A DNA stretch of 64,000 nucleotides from Bacillus atrophaeus (GTDB lineage Bacteria > Bacillota > Bacilli > Bacillales > Bacillaceae), in the NCBI RefSeq assembly GCF_001584335.1, contig NZ_LSBB01000001.1, forward strand, positions 558,001 through 622,000. The letters are read 5' to 3'. The position numbers were made by a program, and so were the translations under genes. Position 1 is the stretch's first letter, and the number at the start of each line of letters is the position of its first letter. This document shows positions 1 through 8,772 of the stretch, in pieces. The notes under the pieces were generated by a model. The model saw nothing but the letters and a program-made list of their open reading frames with translations, was not told where the DNA came from and ran no database searches.

Positions 1-184
1 TCCGAATTTGGCATATCCTTGTGAAAGGTGCGGTACATCAATACGGGAAGGCAAATTCTGCAAGGCTTGCCAGTCAGATATTGAGGGGCAAATGGACCGT
101 TTGAACCAAGAGATCGCTTCGAAATCAAAGGGTGGAAATGGTTCTAAAGACACATACTATGCCTATAATACCAAAAACAGCTGA
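1..184 (+). CDS. yvyF: YvyF, flagellar operon protein (3' end only)
   Basis: Only the last 60 codons are in the window; the frame is open from base 2 and stops with TGA at 182-184. Two CxxC pairs (CERC and CKAC), about ten residues apart, look like a small zinc-ribbon, followed by a hydrophilic tail. Position directly before flgM fits yvyF, the first gene of the late flagellar yvyF-flgM-flgN-flgK-flgL operon. Its biochemical role is not established; repression or regulation linked to flagella has been suggested from context. The identification rests on synteny plus the Cys pattern. Confidence 0.8.
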   Translation, partial: PNLAYPCERCGTSIREGKFCKACQSDIEGQMDRLNQEIASKSKGGNGSKDTYYAYNTKNS

Positions 185-189
185 TTCCC

Positions 190-216
190 TAAACTAACTG
201 AAAACGCAGTCGATAA
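190..216 (+). promoter_or_regulatory. Sigma-D promoter of flgM
   Basis: TAAA at 190-193, a 15-base spacer, then GTCGATAA at 209-216. This fits the sigma-D (flagellar) consensus TAAA-N15-GCCGATAT with two mismatches in the -10. It would allow flgM, and the genes behind it, to be transcribed by the sigma factor that FlgM inhibits, in addition to read-through from upstream. Confidence 0.6.
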
Positions 217-263
217 AAGGGTTAGATTGTTTAAAGACTGCAACGGAAAGCGAGAGGAATCCT

Positions 264-524
264 ATGAAAATCAATCAATTTGGAACACAATCCGTTAATC
301 CATATCAAAAAAATTACGATAAACAAGCCGTGCAAAAAACATCTGCACAGCCTAAAGATAAAGTTGAAATTTCTTCACAGGCAAAAGAACTCCAAAATGC
401 ATCAGACATTAAGTCTCGTCAGGAAAAAATTGCACAGCTAAAAGCCGAGATTGAAAACGGGTCCTATAAAGTGGACGGAAACAGCATTGCGGAAAACATG
501 GTGAATTTTTATAAAAAGCAATAA
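264..524 (+). CDS. flgM: FlgM, anti-sigma-D factor
   Basis: 86 aa, close to the usual length of about 88. FlgM binds sigma-D and keeps flagellin and other late flagellar genes off until the hook-basal body is complete. The short, hydrophilic, mostly helical sequence with a C-terminal NMVNFYKK segment is typical. A GAGAGGA ribosome binding site sits before the ATG. It is the first complete gene of the cluster and lies 15 bases before flgN. A sigma-D-type promoter upstream implies feedback: sigma-D drives its own inhibitor. Confidence 0.93.
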   Translation: MKINQFGTQSVNPYQKNYDKQAVQKTSAQPKDKVEISSQAKELQNASDIKSRQEKIAQLKAEIENGSYKVDGNSIAENMVNFYKKQ

Positions 525-539
525 AAAAGGAGAAAGCCG

Positions 540-1022
540 ATGTCAGCAAAGCCAATTATTGAACAATTAAAGCGACTTTGCGTTCTGCATGAACATTTGC
601 TCACGCTTTCTGAAGTAAAAACCGAAGCGCTAAAGGCCGGCAAAACAAAAGAGCTTTCTAACATTTTGACAAAAGAGCAAAAATATATTCAAGCAATTGG
701 ACAAGTAGAAGAAGAACGGATGAAAGCAACTTCTGAATTTCTGGGTTTTGGTAAAAACAATACAGTTACAGCATGCATAAAAAAGGCTTCCGGTAAGGAA
801 AAAACCGAGCTTGAACAGTTATTTCAATCGCTTTCTGAACAGCTTAACGGCTTAAAGGAAATAAATGAGCTGAATAAACAGCTTACGAAACAGGCATTGC
901 AATTTATCTCCCTTACGTTTGATATGCTTGTTCCTCAGGAGAATAACATTAATTACGGACAATCAGTTCAAGCAAACCATCCGGCGGGAAGCCGATTAAA
1001 ATTATTTGATTCACAAGCTTAG
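540..1022 (+). CDS. flgN: FlgN, export chaperone for FlgK and FlgL
   Basis: 160 aa, predicted to be almost entirely alpha-helical and rich in Lys, Glu and Leu, as in FlgN-type flagellar secretion chaperones. FlgN binds the C-termini of the hook-filament junction proteins FlgK and FlgL, which are encoded immediately downstream. In B. subtilis, FlgN is also needed for efficient FlgM turnover or secretion. An AAAGGAG ribosome binding site precedes the ATG at 540. The chaperone-before-substrate order supports the call. Confidence 0.92.
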   Translation: MSAKPIIEQLKRLCVLHEHLLTLSEVKTEALKAGKTKELSNILTKEQKYIQAIGQVEEERMKATSEFLGFGKNNTVTACIKKASGKEKTELEQLFQSLSEQLNGLKEINELNKQLTKQALQFISLTFDMLVPQENNINYGQSVQANHPAGSRLKLFDSQA

Positions 1023-1038
1023 AACGGAGGATTTGAAC

Positions 1039-2562
1039 ATGTCATCGACCTTTATGGGCCTTGAAACAGCAAGGCGGGCGCTAAGTGCTCAGCAGGCTGC
1101 TTTAAGCACCACAGCTAATAATGTTGCCAACGCAAATACAGATGGCTACACAAGACAAAGGGTCTCATTAGAGGCAACAAGCTCGTTTCCTGCTGTTTCA
1201 AAAAACGCGGAAAAAGTAGCGGGCCAAATGGGAACCGGTGTAGAAGCGAAGTCAGTTGAAAGGATAAGAGACAGCTTTCTTGACTATCAATATCGGTTAC
1301 AGAATAACAACTCGGGATATTATGATACTAGGGCTAACGCTCTCGGGCAAATGGAAGGTGTAATGAATGAAACCGATGACAGCGGTTTAAGCAGTGTGCT
1401 TAATTCTTTTTGGAAGTCATTACAGGAATTAACAAACAATTCAAATGAAGACAGCGCACGTTCTGTTGTTTCTCAAAAAGGACAGGATGTTGCTGGTGCA
1501 TTTAATCATATTTCTGAGTCACTTACAAATGTTCAGTCAAATTTAAAAACTGAACTTGATAGCAGTGTCTTAGATGTTAACTCCCTGCTGTCTCAATTAA
1601 ACAGTTTAAATCAGCAGATTGCACAGGTCGAACCATCGGGAAATCTTCCAAACGGCTTGTATGATCAAAGAGATGTGCTTCTTGATAAATTGTCATCTTT
1701 AGTTGATATAAAGGTCAGCTATAATAAATCAGGTGGAAATGCACTTGCCTCATCTGAAGGTACTGTATCAATCGAAATCCTTGATAAGAACAAACAGTCT
1801 CTTGGAACTGTTTTGGACGGGAAAGATTACAAGGCTACAGAGTTAAAAGTGAATTATGATGAAGAAACCGGTCTGGCAAAAAGTGTGTCTATCGGGGATT
1901 CCGAGATACAGGCAGATTCATTCAGCAGCAACGGCTCTTTGTTAGGTTTTATCCAATCATACGGGTATGTGACTGCAGCTGGAGAAGAAAAAGGCATTTA
2001 TCCAGAAATGCTTTCTGATCTTGATAACATGGCGCTTGAATTTGCTAAAGCTTTTAATGAGGTGCACAGAAATGGCTTAACCGCCAGCGGTGAACAAGGC
2101 GGCGATTTCTTTGACTTTAGCAGCGGGGAAGCTAATCCTGCAAAAGGAGCAGCCGCTAAGATTAAAGTGACTGACAGCATTAAAAATTCAAAAGGCCAAA
2201 ACATTGCTTTTTCATTAAGCGGCGAACCTAACGATAATTCAAATGCCACAAAACTAGCAAGTGTTTTAACCGGTAATATAACAATTAGCGGAAAGAAAAC
2301 CACGGTTTTAGATTACTATGCAAGTTTAATAGGCGAATTAGGCATCAAAACACAAGAGGCGAACCGTTTAGCGGCTAACACAGAAACACAGCTGAATGCT
2401 GCTGATTTAAACCGCCAGCAAATGAGTGCAGTCTCATTAGACGAAGAAATGACCAACATGATTCAATTTCAGCATGCATACAATGCTGCCGCGCGAATGG
2501 TTACATTACAAGATGAAATGCTTGATAAAGTGATAAACGGCATGGGTGCCGGCGGAAGATAG
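1039..2562 (+). CDS. flgK: FlgK, flagellar hook-filament junction protein 1 (HAP1)
   Basis: 507 aa, the length expected for the group. The start is ATG 1039, chosen because GGAGG at 1025-1029 is well placed; an upstream in-frame ATG at 1006 lies inside flgN without a site. The N-terminal D0 rod motif (ANNVANANTDGYTRQ, about residues 28-42) and the C-terminal heptad-rich D0 helix ending in LDKVINGMG are diagnostic. FlgK is exported through the flagellar type III channel and joins the hook to the filament with FlgL. The gene ends 11 bases before flgL. Confidence 0.96.
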   Translation: MSSTFMGLETARRALSAQQAALSTTANNVANANTDGYTRQRVSLEATSSFPAVSKNAEKVAGQMGTGVEAKSVERIRDSFLDYQYRLQNNNSGYYDTRANALGQMEGVMNETDDSGLSSVLNSFWKSLQELTNNSNEDSARSVVSQKGQDVAGAFNHISESLTNVQSNLKTELDSSVLDVNSLLSQLNSLNQQIAQVEPSGNLPNGLYDQRDVLLDKLSSLVDIKVSYNKSGGNALASSEGTVSIEILDKNKQSLGTVLDGKDYKATELKVNYDEETGLAKSVSIGDSEIQADSFSSNGSLLGFIQSYGYVTAAGEEKGIYPEMLSDLDNMALEFAKAFNEVHRNGLTASGEQGGDFFDFSSGEANPAKGAAAKIKVTDSIKNSKGQNIAFSLSGEPNDNSNATKLASVLTGNITISGKKTTVLDYYASLIGELGIKTQEANRLAANTETQLNAADLNRQQMSAVSLDEEMTNMIQFQHAYNAAARMVTLQDEMLDKVINGMGAGGR

Positions 2563-2573
2563 GTGACGGGTAA

Positions 2574-3470
2574 ATGAGAGTAACACAAGGTATGATTCAG
2601 CAAAACTCCTTGCGCTATATTGGTTCAAGCTATGCTAAGCTTGATAAACTTCAATCTCAAGTTTCATCAGGTAAAAAAATCTCTAAGGCTTCTGATGATC
2701 CGATTGTTGCTATGAAAAGTTTAAAATATAATACGCAGTTATCTCAGGTTAAACAATACCAAAGCAATGCTTCACAAGCCTTCACTTGGCTTGAAAATAC
2801 AGAAACGAACATTACTGAAGGTATTGACGTATTGTCAAAAGTAAGGGATCTTGTCGTTAAAGCTAAAAATGGCCAAAATGGCGAGGCTGAATTAAAATCT
2901 ATAGGCGTTGAAGTTAATCAACTAAAAGAGCAGCTTCTTAATATAGCCAATACACAGGTAAATGGACGCTATATATTTAATGGGACTAATTCAGATAGCC
3001 CTCCGGTAGTGGATAATGGTGATGGAACCTATACCATATCTGACGCAGATGATGTCAATGTCAATATTTCAACTAATATGACTTTAAAGGTGAACTCAGA
3101 TCCGAAATCGGCCTTCGGAGGTACATCAGCAAGCGGTCAAAATGTATTTGAAATGCTTGATTCGCTTGAAAATGCATTAAATTCAGGATCGGTAGACGAT
3201 CTGAAATCAACTTTATCAGACATTGATCAGTTTACTGACGGCATGAGTGCCGAACGTTCTGATATTGGTGCGCGATATAACCGATTAGAATTAATCAATA
3301 CACGCTTAGAGACACAGGAAGAGACGGCTACAAAAGTATTATCTGATAATGAAGACGTAGAACTTGAAAAAGTGATAACCGATTTTATTGCTCAGGCAAG
3401 TGTTCACAGAGCAGCACTGGCTGTAAATGCGAAAATCGTTCAGCCTACATTGATTGACTTTTTAAAGTAA
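2574..3470 (+). CDS. flgL: FlgL, flagellar hook-filament junction protein 3 (HAP3)
   Basis: 298 aa. The N-terminus ([16 protein letters not shown]) and the [18 protein letters not shown] segment are the flagellin-like D0/D1 rod signature shared by FlgL proteins. The C-terminal helix ([15 protein letters not shown]-like, here [11 protein letters not shown]) packs against it. FlgL forms the second ring between hook and filament. The gene is cotranscribed with flgK. A weak hairpin follows the stop, before yviE. Confidence 0.95.
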   Translation: MRVTQGMIQQNSLRYIGSSYAKLDKLQSQVSSGKKISKASDDPIVAMKSLKYNTQLSQVKQYQSNASQAFTWLENTETNITEGIDVLSKVRDLVVKAKNGQNGEAELKSIGVEVNQLKEQLLNIANTQVNGRYIFNGTNSDSPPVVDNGDGTYTISDADDVNVNISTNMTLKVNSDPKSAFGGTSASGQNVFEMLDSLENALNSGSVDDLKSTLSDIDQFTDGMSAERSDIGARYNRLELINTRLETQEETATKVLSDNEDVELEKVITDFIAQASVHRAALAVNAKIVQPTLIDFLK

Positions 3471-3498
3471 GCGGCTCTTAATGAGTCCGCTTTTTTTA
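3471..3498 (+). terminator. Weak hairpin terminator after flgL
   Basis: GCGGCTC ... GAGTCCGC (one bulge) followed by seven T residues. It is probably leaky, because yviE, fliW and csrA continue in the same direction with no obvious new promoter. Confidence 0.5.
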
Positions 3499-3514
3499 CA
3501 ATTTAGGAGGCATT

Positions 3515-4084
3515 ATGATGGAGATACCGATGTTAGCCATGCAAAGTATTCCTGCCAAAATTAGTTTGACAACAATTCCGGCAAGCGTAAAAATGGAGCA
3601 GCCTGAAGCGGATTTAAAAATCGAACAGCCCGAGGCTGAACTGGATATGTCAGTAACACCTTCAAAACTTACGATAGATCAAACAAAAGCTTGGGAAGAC
3701 TTAGACAGGAAACATATATTTAAAAGGATAGAAGAAGCTGCACAAAAAGGCCGTCAAGATGTACTTGATGGAATAGCAAGAGCTGCAGATGAAGGAGACG
3801 AGCTCATGAGGATTGAAAATGGAGGAAACCCGATTGCGTCCCAGGCGAAACGAAACGCTGCCCATCATCCTATTGAATTGGGTAAAAATTTCACTCCATC
3901 TCTTTCAAGAGTAAAAGTCGATTACACCCCATCGGAGCTTCATATAAACGTAACGCCGCATAAACCGGTTATTCAGGCAGCGCCGCGTAAACCAATCATT
4001 GATTATACGCCCGGAAACGTTAAGGTTGACATGCTGCAATATCCTGATTTAAAAATAGATGTAGTATATCCTAAAAAAGCGTAA
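3515..4084 (+). CDS. yviE: YviE, conserved flagellar-cluster protein of unknown function
   Basis: 189 aa from ATG 3515; AGGAGG at 3505-3510 would be better spaced for the adjacent ATG at 3518. The protein has repeated short beta-type segments alternating hydrophobic residues with Pro (for example VKMEQPEADLKIEQPEAEL near the N-terminus, and VDYTPSELHINVTPHKP, PIIDYTPGNVKVD near the C-terminus). They flank a charged helical middle (about residues 50-110). No enzyme motif is seen. It belongs to a family conserved only between flgL and fliW in Bacillus relatives. Its role is unknown; context suggests flagellar assembly. Confidence 0.85.
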   Translation: MMEIPMLAMQSIPAKISLTTIPASVKMEQPEADLKIEQPEAELDMSVTPSKLTIDQTKAWEDLDRKHIFKRIEEAAQKGRQDVLDGIARAADEGDELMRIENGGNPIASQAKRNAAHHPIELGKNFTPSLSRVKVDYTPSELHINVTPHKPVIQAAPRKPIIDYTPGNVKVDMLQYPDLKIDVVYPKKA

Positions 4085-4118
4085 GGTTGAAAAGTAAAAA
4101 TGAAAAGGATCGTGAACA

Positions 4119-4550
4119 ATGTTCATTAAAACAAAATACCATGGCCAAACGAACGTTAAAGAAGAACAAATGATTGTTTTTGAAAGCGGGCTCCCTGGAT
4201 TTTCAGAAGAAAAACAGTTTGTCATTTTGCCGCTTTCAGAAGACTCTCCGTTCGTTGTCTTGCAGTCAGTCGTAACAGAGAACCTTGCGTTTATTGTCGT
4301 AAGTCCGTTCGTCTTTTTTAAAGGTTACGAATTTGATCTTAGTGAATCCGCAGCAGAGCTTTTGGAGATTGAAAATATTGAAGATGTTGAAGTCATGACA
4401 ATATTAACAATGGAAGAGCCTTTTGAGAAATCAACAGCGAATTTGCTAGCTCCAATTATTGTGAATCGTAAAAATATGCTGGCAAAGCAAGTAGTATTAC
4501 ACAACTCCTCATATACGACAAAGCATCCGATCGGAGGAGAATCATGTTAG
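4119..4550 (+). CDS. fliW: FliW, flagellin-binding antagonist of CsrA
   Basis: 143 aa, the normal size. The motif [18 protein letters not shown] near the N-terminus is characteristic. FliW binds either flagellin (Hag) or CsrA: when cytoplasmic Hag is low, FliW sequesters CsrA non-competitively and frees hag mRNA for translation. The gene overlaps csrA by seven bases (csrA ATG at 4544), a coupling often seen for this pair, and hag follows directly. This gives the whole homeostatic circuit in one locus. Confidence 0.95.
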   Translation: MFIKTKYHGQTNVKEEQMIVFESGLPGFSEEKQFVILPLSEDSPFVVLQSVVTENLAFIVVSPFVFFKGYEFDLSESAAELLEIENIEDVEVMTILTMEEPFEKSTANLLAPIIVNRKNMLAKQVVLHNSSYTTKHPIGGESC

Positions 4551-4768
4551 TTTTATCACGGAAATTCAATGAAGCGATTCAAATCGGCGATGATATTGAA
4601 GTGAAAATTATTGCTGTTGAAGGAGATCAGGTGAAATTGGGCATCGATGCTCCAAAGCATATTGATATTCACAGAAAAGAAATCTATTTAACGATTCAAG
4701 AAGAAAATAATCGGGCAGCTTCTTTTTCCAACAATCTATTATCTGCGCTATCCTCACAAAAAAAGTGA
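4544..4768 (+). CDS. csrA: CsrA, RNA-binding translational repressor of hag
   Basis: 74 aa. It has the canonical [22 protein letters not shown]-type start (first strand and RNA-binding loop) and the later IHRKEIY segment that contributes RNA-contact residues. The homodimer binds ANGGA sites; two are visible in the hag leader just downstream. Its start lies inside the fliW end, so translation is coupled. The stop codon is part of the following terminator stem. Confidence 0.96.
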   Translation: MLVLSRKFNEAIQIGDDIEVKIIAVEGDQVKLGIDAPKHIDIHRKEIYLTIQEENNRAASFSNNLLSALSSQKK

Positions 4769-4778
4769 GGATTTTTTT
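4751..4778 (+). terminator. Rho-independent terminator of the flgM-csrA operon
   Basis: TCCTCAC, seven A residues, GTGAGGA, then a run of T. The stem includes the csrA stop region. It separates the operon from the independently controlled hag gene. Confidence 0.9.
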
Positions 4779-4788
4779 CTTTTTTGTA

Positions 4789-4815
4789 TTAATAAATTTA
4801 AGCACAGTCCGATAT
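4789..4815 (+). promoter_or_regulatory. Sigma-D promoter of hag
   Basis: TTAA at 4789-4792, 15-base spacer, TCCGATAT at 4808-4815 (7 of 8 to the sigma-D -10). As I recall it, the published B. subtilis hag promoter has the same -10 form. Transcription should begin about 4822, giving a leader of roughly 90 bases. Confidence 0.82.
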
Positions 4816-4867
4816 TAAATATGTAACCGGCAGGAAGAACATTGGGCTTCAGCCGTTACATAATATA

Positions 4868-4903
4868 AGCACAAGGACGTGCTATAAAACATATTCAGGG
4901 AGG
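4868..4903 (+). promoter_or_regulatory. CsrA-binding sites in the hag leader
   Basis: A small hairpin AGCAC-AAGGAC-GTGCT (4868-4883) presents an AAGGA motif in its loop, the classic high-affinity CsrA target. A second GGGA-type site overlaps the Shine-Dalgarno (AGGGAGG at 4897-4903) ten bases before the ATG. In B. subtilis, CsrA bridging these two sites blocks ribosome access; FliW relieves it. Confidence 0.85.
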
Positions 4904-4912
4904 AACAACAAA

Positions 4913-5863
4913 ATGAGAATTAATCACAATATTGCGGCATTAAACACGTACCGCCAGCTTTCAGCTAACAGCAACGCTTCACAGAAGAACATGGAGAAAC
5001 TTTCTTCAGGTCTTCGCATTAACCGTGCAGGAGATGACGCTGCTGGTCTTGCGATTTCTGAAAAAATGAGAGGACAAATCAGAGGTCTGGACATGGCTTC
5101 TAAAAACTCTCAAGACGGAATCTCTCTTATCCAAACAGCAGAGGGTGCATTAACTGAAACTCACTCTATCCTTCAACGTGTGCGTGAACTAGCTGTTCAA
5201 GCTAACAACACAGGTACTCAAGATACTACTGATCTTGGAGCAATTCAAGATGAGATCGGTTCTTTACTAGAAGAAATCGGTGGCGTTGACGGAGCAAGTA
5301 AAGGTATCTCTGACCGTACTCAATTTAACGGCAAGAACCTACTTAATGGTGATTTCAGTTCTGCAAGCGGAAATCAGCTTCAATTCCAAATTGGCGCAAA
5401 CGACCAACAAACTCTTACAGTAAACATCGAGGACATGTCTGTTAAATCTCTTGGGACAGCAGATACAAAAGACGATGCTGGGAACGCAGTAGAAGGATTT
5501 AAAATTGCTGACTTAGACGTTACAAAACTAACTGGAAAAGCAGCAGATGGAAAAGATCTATCAGACGAAGACAAAGCAAAATTCTCTTTTGAGAACCAAC
5601 TTTCTGCTATTGACGCAGCTACTAAACAAGTTTCAACTCAACGTTCAAAACTTGGTGCGGTTCAAAACCGTCTAGAGCACACAATCAATAACCTTGGTGC
5701 TTCTTCTGAAAACTTAACAGCTGCTGAGTCTCGTATCCGTGACGTAGACATGGCTAAAGAAATGAGCGAGTTCACTAAGAACAACATTCTTTCTCAAGCT
5801 TCTCAAGCTATGCTTGCTCAAGCGAACCAACAGCCGCAATCAGTTCTTCAATTGTTACAATAA
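4913..5863 (+). CDS. hag: Hag, flagellin
   Basis: 316 aa, slightly longer than the 304 aa of strain 168; the difference lies in the central surface-exposed part (about residues 140-225). The N-terminal MRINHNIAALNTYRQL and LSSGLRINRAGDDAAGLAISEKMR motifs and the C-terminal SRIRDVDMAKEMSEF and ANQQPQSVLQLLQ motifs form the D0/D1 core and the TLR5-type region. Codon use favours highly expressed codons. It is controlled by sigma-D at the promoter and by CsrA on the leader, and is followed by a strong terminator. Confidence 0.98.
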   Translation: MRINHNIAALNTYRQLSANSNASQKNMEKLSSGLRINRAGDDAAGLAISEKMRGQIRGLDMASKNSQDGISLIQTAEGALTETHSILQRVRELAVQANNTGTQDTTDLGAIQDEIGSLLEEIGGVDGASKGISDRTQFNGKNLLNGDFSSASGNQLQFQIGANDQQTLTVNIEDMSVKSLGTADTKDDAGNAVEGFKIADLDVTKLTGKAADGKDLSDEDKAKFSFENQLSAIDAATKQVSTQRSKLGAVQNRLEHTINNLGASSENLTAAESRIRDVDMAKEMSEFTKNNILSQASQAMLAQANQQPQSVLQLLQ

Positions 5864-5873
5864 CAGCACGTTC

Positions 5874-5906
5874 AAAAAGACCTTAGCTTTGCTAAGGTCT
5901 TTTTCT
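5874..5906 (+). terminator. Rho-independent terminator of hag
   Basis: A 14-bp stem, AAAAAGACCTTAGC pairing with GCTAAGGTCTTTTT across a two- to three-base loop, ends in a T-rich tail. The 240 bases after it, up to flaG, are AT-rich, with the flaG/fliD promoter at the far end. I see no gene there, including no second truncated flagellin gene. Confidence 0.95.
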
Positions 5907-6087
5907 TTGTAGAAATAAATATCTCCTTTCATTAATCTTCTTCGTCAGCGTCTTCAATTTAAAATGATTTTTATACTGAAACCGATCCTTATGTTAAAAT
6001 GAAATTTTTCATAAAATGAGTTGAACTATTTACTCTTTTACTCTTCATTTTACTATAAATCAACATGAGTTTTTTTCCAAAAAAACA

Positions 6088-6114
6088 TGTAATTTAACTG
6101 AACTTAGTCGATAT
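6088..6114 (+). promoter_or_regulatory. Sigma-D promoter of flaG-fliDST
   Basis: GTCGATAT at 6107-6114 matches 7 of 8 of the sigma-D -10. The -35 is poor (TGTA at 15 bases spacing). Location about 35 bases before the flaG start and known sigma-D control of fliD support it. Confidence 0.55.
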
Positions 6115-6148
6115 AAACGGTAGATCATCAAATGGGGGATGGTTAAAA

Positions 6149-6487
6149 TTGAATATTGAACGTTTTACATCATTTGAATCTATCTGGGATGCTTATCATA
6201 CTCGCATGGTAAGTGGTCGAGATGAAGAGGCGGTAATAAACGGAGCAGCTTCGGAGCAAGGGGTGTCTTCACAAGTTGAACAAACGATACAGAAAGCCAA
6301 CAAGCTTTTGGAGCCGTCCCAAGTTCATCTTAAGTTCGAGCTTCATGAAAAGTTAGATGAATATTACGTGAAGGTCGTTGACAGCAAAACAGAAGCGGTT
6401 ATCCGTGAAATCCCGCCAAAACAATGGCTTGATTTTTATGCGGCTATGGCTGAGTTTATAGGATTACTAGTTGATAAATCAATGTAA
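6149..6487 (+). CDS. flaG: FlaG family protein (YvyC)
   Basis: 112 aa, TTG start at 6149 preceded by GGGGGATGG. The conserved C-terminal FlaG core is clear: LKFELHEKLDEYYVKVVD followed by VIREIPPKQWLDFYAAM. FlaG proteins influence filament length in some bacteria; in Bacillus the role is not settled. It is the first gene of the flaG-fliD-fliS-fliT unit, 18 bases before fliD. The N-terminal 45 residues are variable and probably disordered. Confidence 0.88.
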   Translation: MNIERFTSFESIWDAYHTRMVSGRDEEAVINGAASEQGVSSQVEQTIQKANKLLEPSQVHLKFELHEKLDEYYVKVVDSKTEAVIREIPPKQWLDFYAAMAEFIGLLVDKSM

Positions 6488-6505
6488 GATAGGAGTTGTT
6501 TGGGT

Positions 6506-8008
6506 ATGGTAACAAGAATAACAGGTTTGGCTTCAGGTATGGATGTTGATGAAATCGTCAGCAATTTAATGAAAACGGAACGTGTACCGCTAGATAAACT
6601 GACACAAAAAAAGCAGCTTCTTGAATGGCAGCGTGACAGCTATCGGGAAGTCAATACAAAAATAAGTGAATTACAAAATTATATTTCGCAAAATACGTTA
6701 ACTTATCCAAGTGTATATAATAGTAAAACAGTTACAAGTTCAAATGAAGCAGTTGTGACAGCTACTGCGGCCAGCAGCGCTCAAAATACATCAACATCAG
6801 TTGAAGTAGCTAAACTTGCGACTTCTTCCACATATAAATCTTCCAATTATACAAGTTACACGGCTGGTGATTACAGTTTATCATTTAATGTCACCGCGCC
6901 AGGTGAAACTGAGGCAAAAACTGTAGATATCAGCATCAGCAGTACAGACACAATTGATAAGGTGATTGCTAAGATTAACAAATCAAATTTAGGGGTTTCT
7001 GCTTTTAAAGACAAAATTTATAACGGTTCTGAATATGTTGAAACGATTGCTTTCTCATCAAAAGCGACCGGAGCAGGGGGCAGTATTCAGGCAGCAGATG
7101 ATACGACTGCGGGCTTTATGTCCAATCAGCTCGGATTTACACTTGATGCTGAAAATAAACTTACTGCTGATCAAAAAGGGCAAAATGCAGAAGTGAAAAT
7201 CAATGGTTTTACAATGGAAAAAACCTCTAATACCTTTGCAGTAAACGGTGTAACTTACACACTAAAGGGCACAACGGAAAAAACCGGTCCCATTACAACT
7301 TCCGTTTCTACAGATGTAGACGGTATTTATAATAAAATTAAGGATTTCGTTACTAAATATAATGAATTAATTGACGGCATCAATGAAAAGCTGCAACAGA
7401 CAAAATACAGAGATTATACTCCTTTAACATCTGATCAAAAAGAGGCGATGTCAGATAAAGAGGTTGAGCTGTGGGAAGAAAAAGCAAAAAGCGGCCTTTT
7501 AAGAAATGACAGTATTTTAAGCGGCGGAACAAACCAAATGAGGACTGACTTCTATTCAAACGTCACTGTAGATGGTAAATCCTATCAATTAACCGAATTT
7601 GGCATTGCTACCTCAAGTACTTATTTAAAACGAGGACACTTAGAGATAAATGAAGAAAAGCTGAAAGCAAAAATAGAAGAAGATCCTCAAAGTGTGGTTA
7701 ATTTGTTTGCGGGCGGTACGAGCAGCAGCAGTTATGGTGAAAAAGGGATTATTAACCGTTTAAATGACTCATTAAAAAATACAGTCAAAAGCATAGAAAA
7801 CAAAGCCGGAAATTCAACGATGACTAACAGTAACTTCTCAATCGGCAAAAGTCTTAATACGGTCAGTACCGATATCACAAGTTTGAAGGACCGTCTCGCA
7901 AATATCGAAAACCGCTATTATACAAAATTCACTGCAATGGAGACGGCGATTCAAAAAATGAATGAGCAATCAACCTATTTAACGCAATTTCTTTCACAAT
8001 CTATGTAA
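6506..8008 (+). CDS. fliD: FliD, flagellar filament cap protein (HAP2)
   Basis: 500 aa from ATG 6506, chosen over the in-frame TTG at 6500 because AGGAG (6491-6495) is then ten bases away and homologues begin [13 protein letters not shown]. The N-terminal D0 segment ([25 protein letters not shown]) and the C-terminal [19 protein letters not shown] helix are diagnostic. The Ser/Thr-rich middle forms the variable cap domains. FliD caps the growing filament and directs flagellin folding; FliS and FliT, encoded next, are chaperones of this stage. Confidence 0.95.
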   Translation: MVTRITGLASGMDVDEIVSNLMKTERVPLDKLTQKKQLLEWQRDSYREVNTKISELQNYISQNTLTYPSVYNSKTVTSSNEAVVTATAASSAQNTSTSVEVAKLATSSTYKSSNYTSYTAGDYSLSFNVTAPGETEAKTVDISISSTDTIDKVIAKINKSNLGVSAFKDKIYNGSEYVETIAFSSKATGAGGSIQAADDTTAGFMSNQLGFTLDAENKLTADQKGQNAEVKINGFTMEKTSNTFAVNGVTYTLKGTTEKTGPITTSVSTDVDGIYNKIKDFVTKYNELIDGINEKLQQTKYRDYTPLTSDQKEAMSDKEVELWEEKAKSGLLRNDSILSGGTNQMRTDFYSNVTVDGKSYQLTEFGIATSSTYLKRGHLEINEEKLKAKIEEDPQSVVNLFAGGTSSSSYGEKGIINRLNDSLKNTVKSIENKAGNSTMTNSNFSIGKSLNTVSTDITSLKDRLANIENRYYTKFTAMETAIQKMNEQSTYLTQFLSQSM

Positions 8009-8023
8009 TTCGGAGGGTAAAAA

Positions 8024-8425
8024 ATGGCAATCCAAAATCCTTATACAGCTTATCAGCAAAATTCTATTAATACCGCAACTCCAGGTGAATTGACGCTTAT
8101 GTTGTATAATGGCTGTTTGAAATTTATAAAACTTGCAAATCAGGCTATTCATTTGGGTGATATGGAAAGCAAAAATGTAAATCTCATCAAAGCACAAAAC
8201 ATTATTCAGGAATTAAATATTACTCTTAACCGTGACATTGAGCTTTCCGGTTCAATGGGAGCGATGTATGAATATATTCACCGTAAATTGGTAGAAGCGA
8301 ATATACAAAGTGATAAGGATATTTTGGCTGAAATTGAGGGTTACATTACTGATTTTCGTGATGCGTGGAAACAGGCGATTCAAATCGAGCGCAAAGACCG
8401 GCACGGATCAGGCGGAATTGTATGA
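8024..8425 (+). CDS. fliS: FliS, flagellin-specific export chaperone
   Basis: 133 aa. The signature YQQNSINTATPGELTLMLYNGCLKFI near the N-terminus and the helical remainder are typical FliS. It binds the C-terminal D0 helix of Hag in the cytoplasm, prevents polymerisation and presents it to the export gate; in B. subtilis it also affects FliW release. The GGAGG ribosome site lies at 8012-8016. The stop overlaps the fliT start. Confidence 0.96.
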   Translation: MAIQNPYTAYQQNSINTATPGELTLMLYNGCLKFIKLANQAIHLGDMESKNVNLIKAQNIIQELNITLNRDIELSGSMGAMYEYIHRKLVEANIQSDKDILAEIEGYITDFRDAWKQAIQIERKDRHGSGGIV

Positions 8426-8763
8426 GGAAAACGGAGCTGTTATACAGTGAAACGAAGAACATGCTGACACATATACAAGGGACGTCTGAAAGTGACGAAC
8501 TCGTTAAAGAAATCGAAGATTTTCTTTCGAAACGAGAAGGTTTAATCAAAGAGATATCGCTTCCTCTTTCAGATGAAGAGAAAAATCAGATCAAACTTGT
8601 ATTAACGTGGGATCAGCAGATTGTTCAGGAAATGCAAAGAATTAAGCTGTCTTTAAAAAGTGAGCTGCATAAGCTGAAAAAAAAGCGTGCCGTACATACA
8701 ACGTATTTAAATCCGTATAACAACATCACGGTTGACGGACGTTATTATGACAAGCGTAAATAG
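8422..8763 (+). CDS. fliT: FliT, flagellar chaperone for FliD
   Basis: 113 aa from ATG 8422, which overlaps the fliS stop (ATGA), indicating translational coupling. The sequence is wholly helical and charged, as expected for FliT, the small chaperone of the cap protein. A longer in-frame extension to 8365 lies inside fliS without a ribosome site and was rejected. Bacillus FliT is much less conserved than FliS, so the call depends partly on position. Confidence 0.85.
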   Translation: MRKTELLYSETKNMLTHIQGTSESDELVKEIEDFLSKREGLIKEISLPLSDEEKNQIKLVLTWDQQIVQEMQRIKLSLKSELHKLKKKRAVHTTYLNPYNNITVDGRYYDKRK

Positions 8764-8772
8764 GTGAGTGCC

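Noticed and set aside
2574-3470. Possible second flagellin gene
   Set aside because: The flagellin-like N-terminus belongs to FlgL, as shown by its place after flgK and its length. No other flagellin copy is present between hag and flaG.
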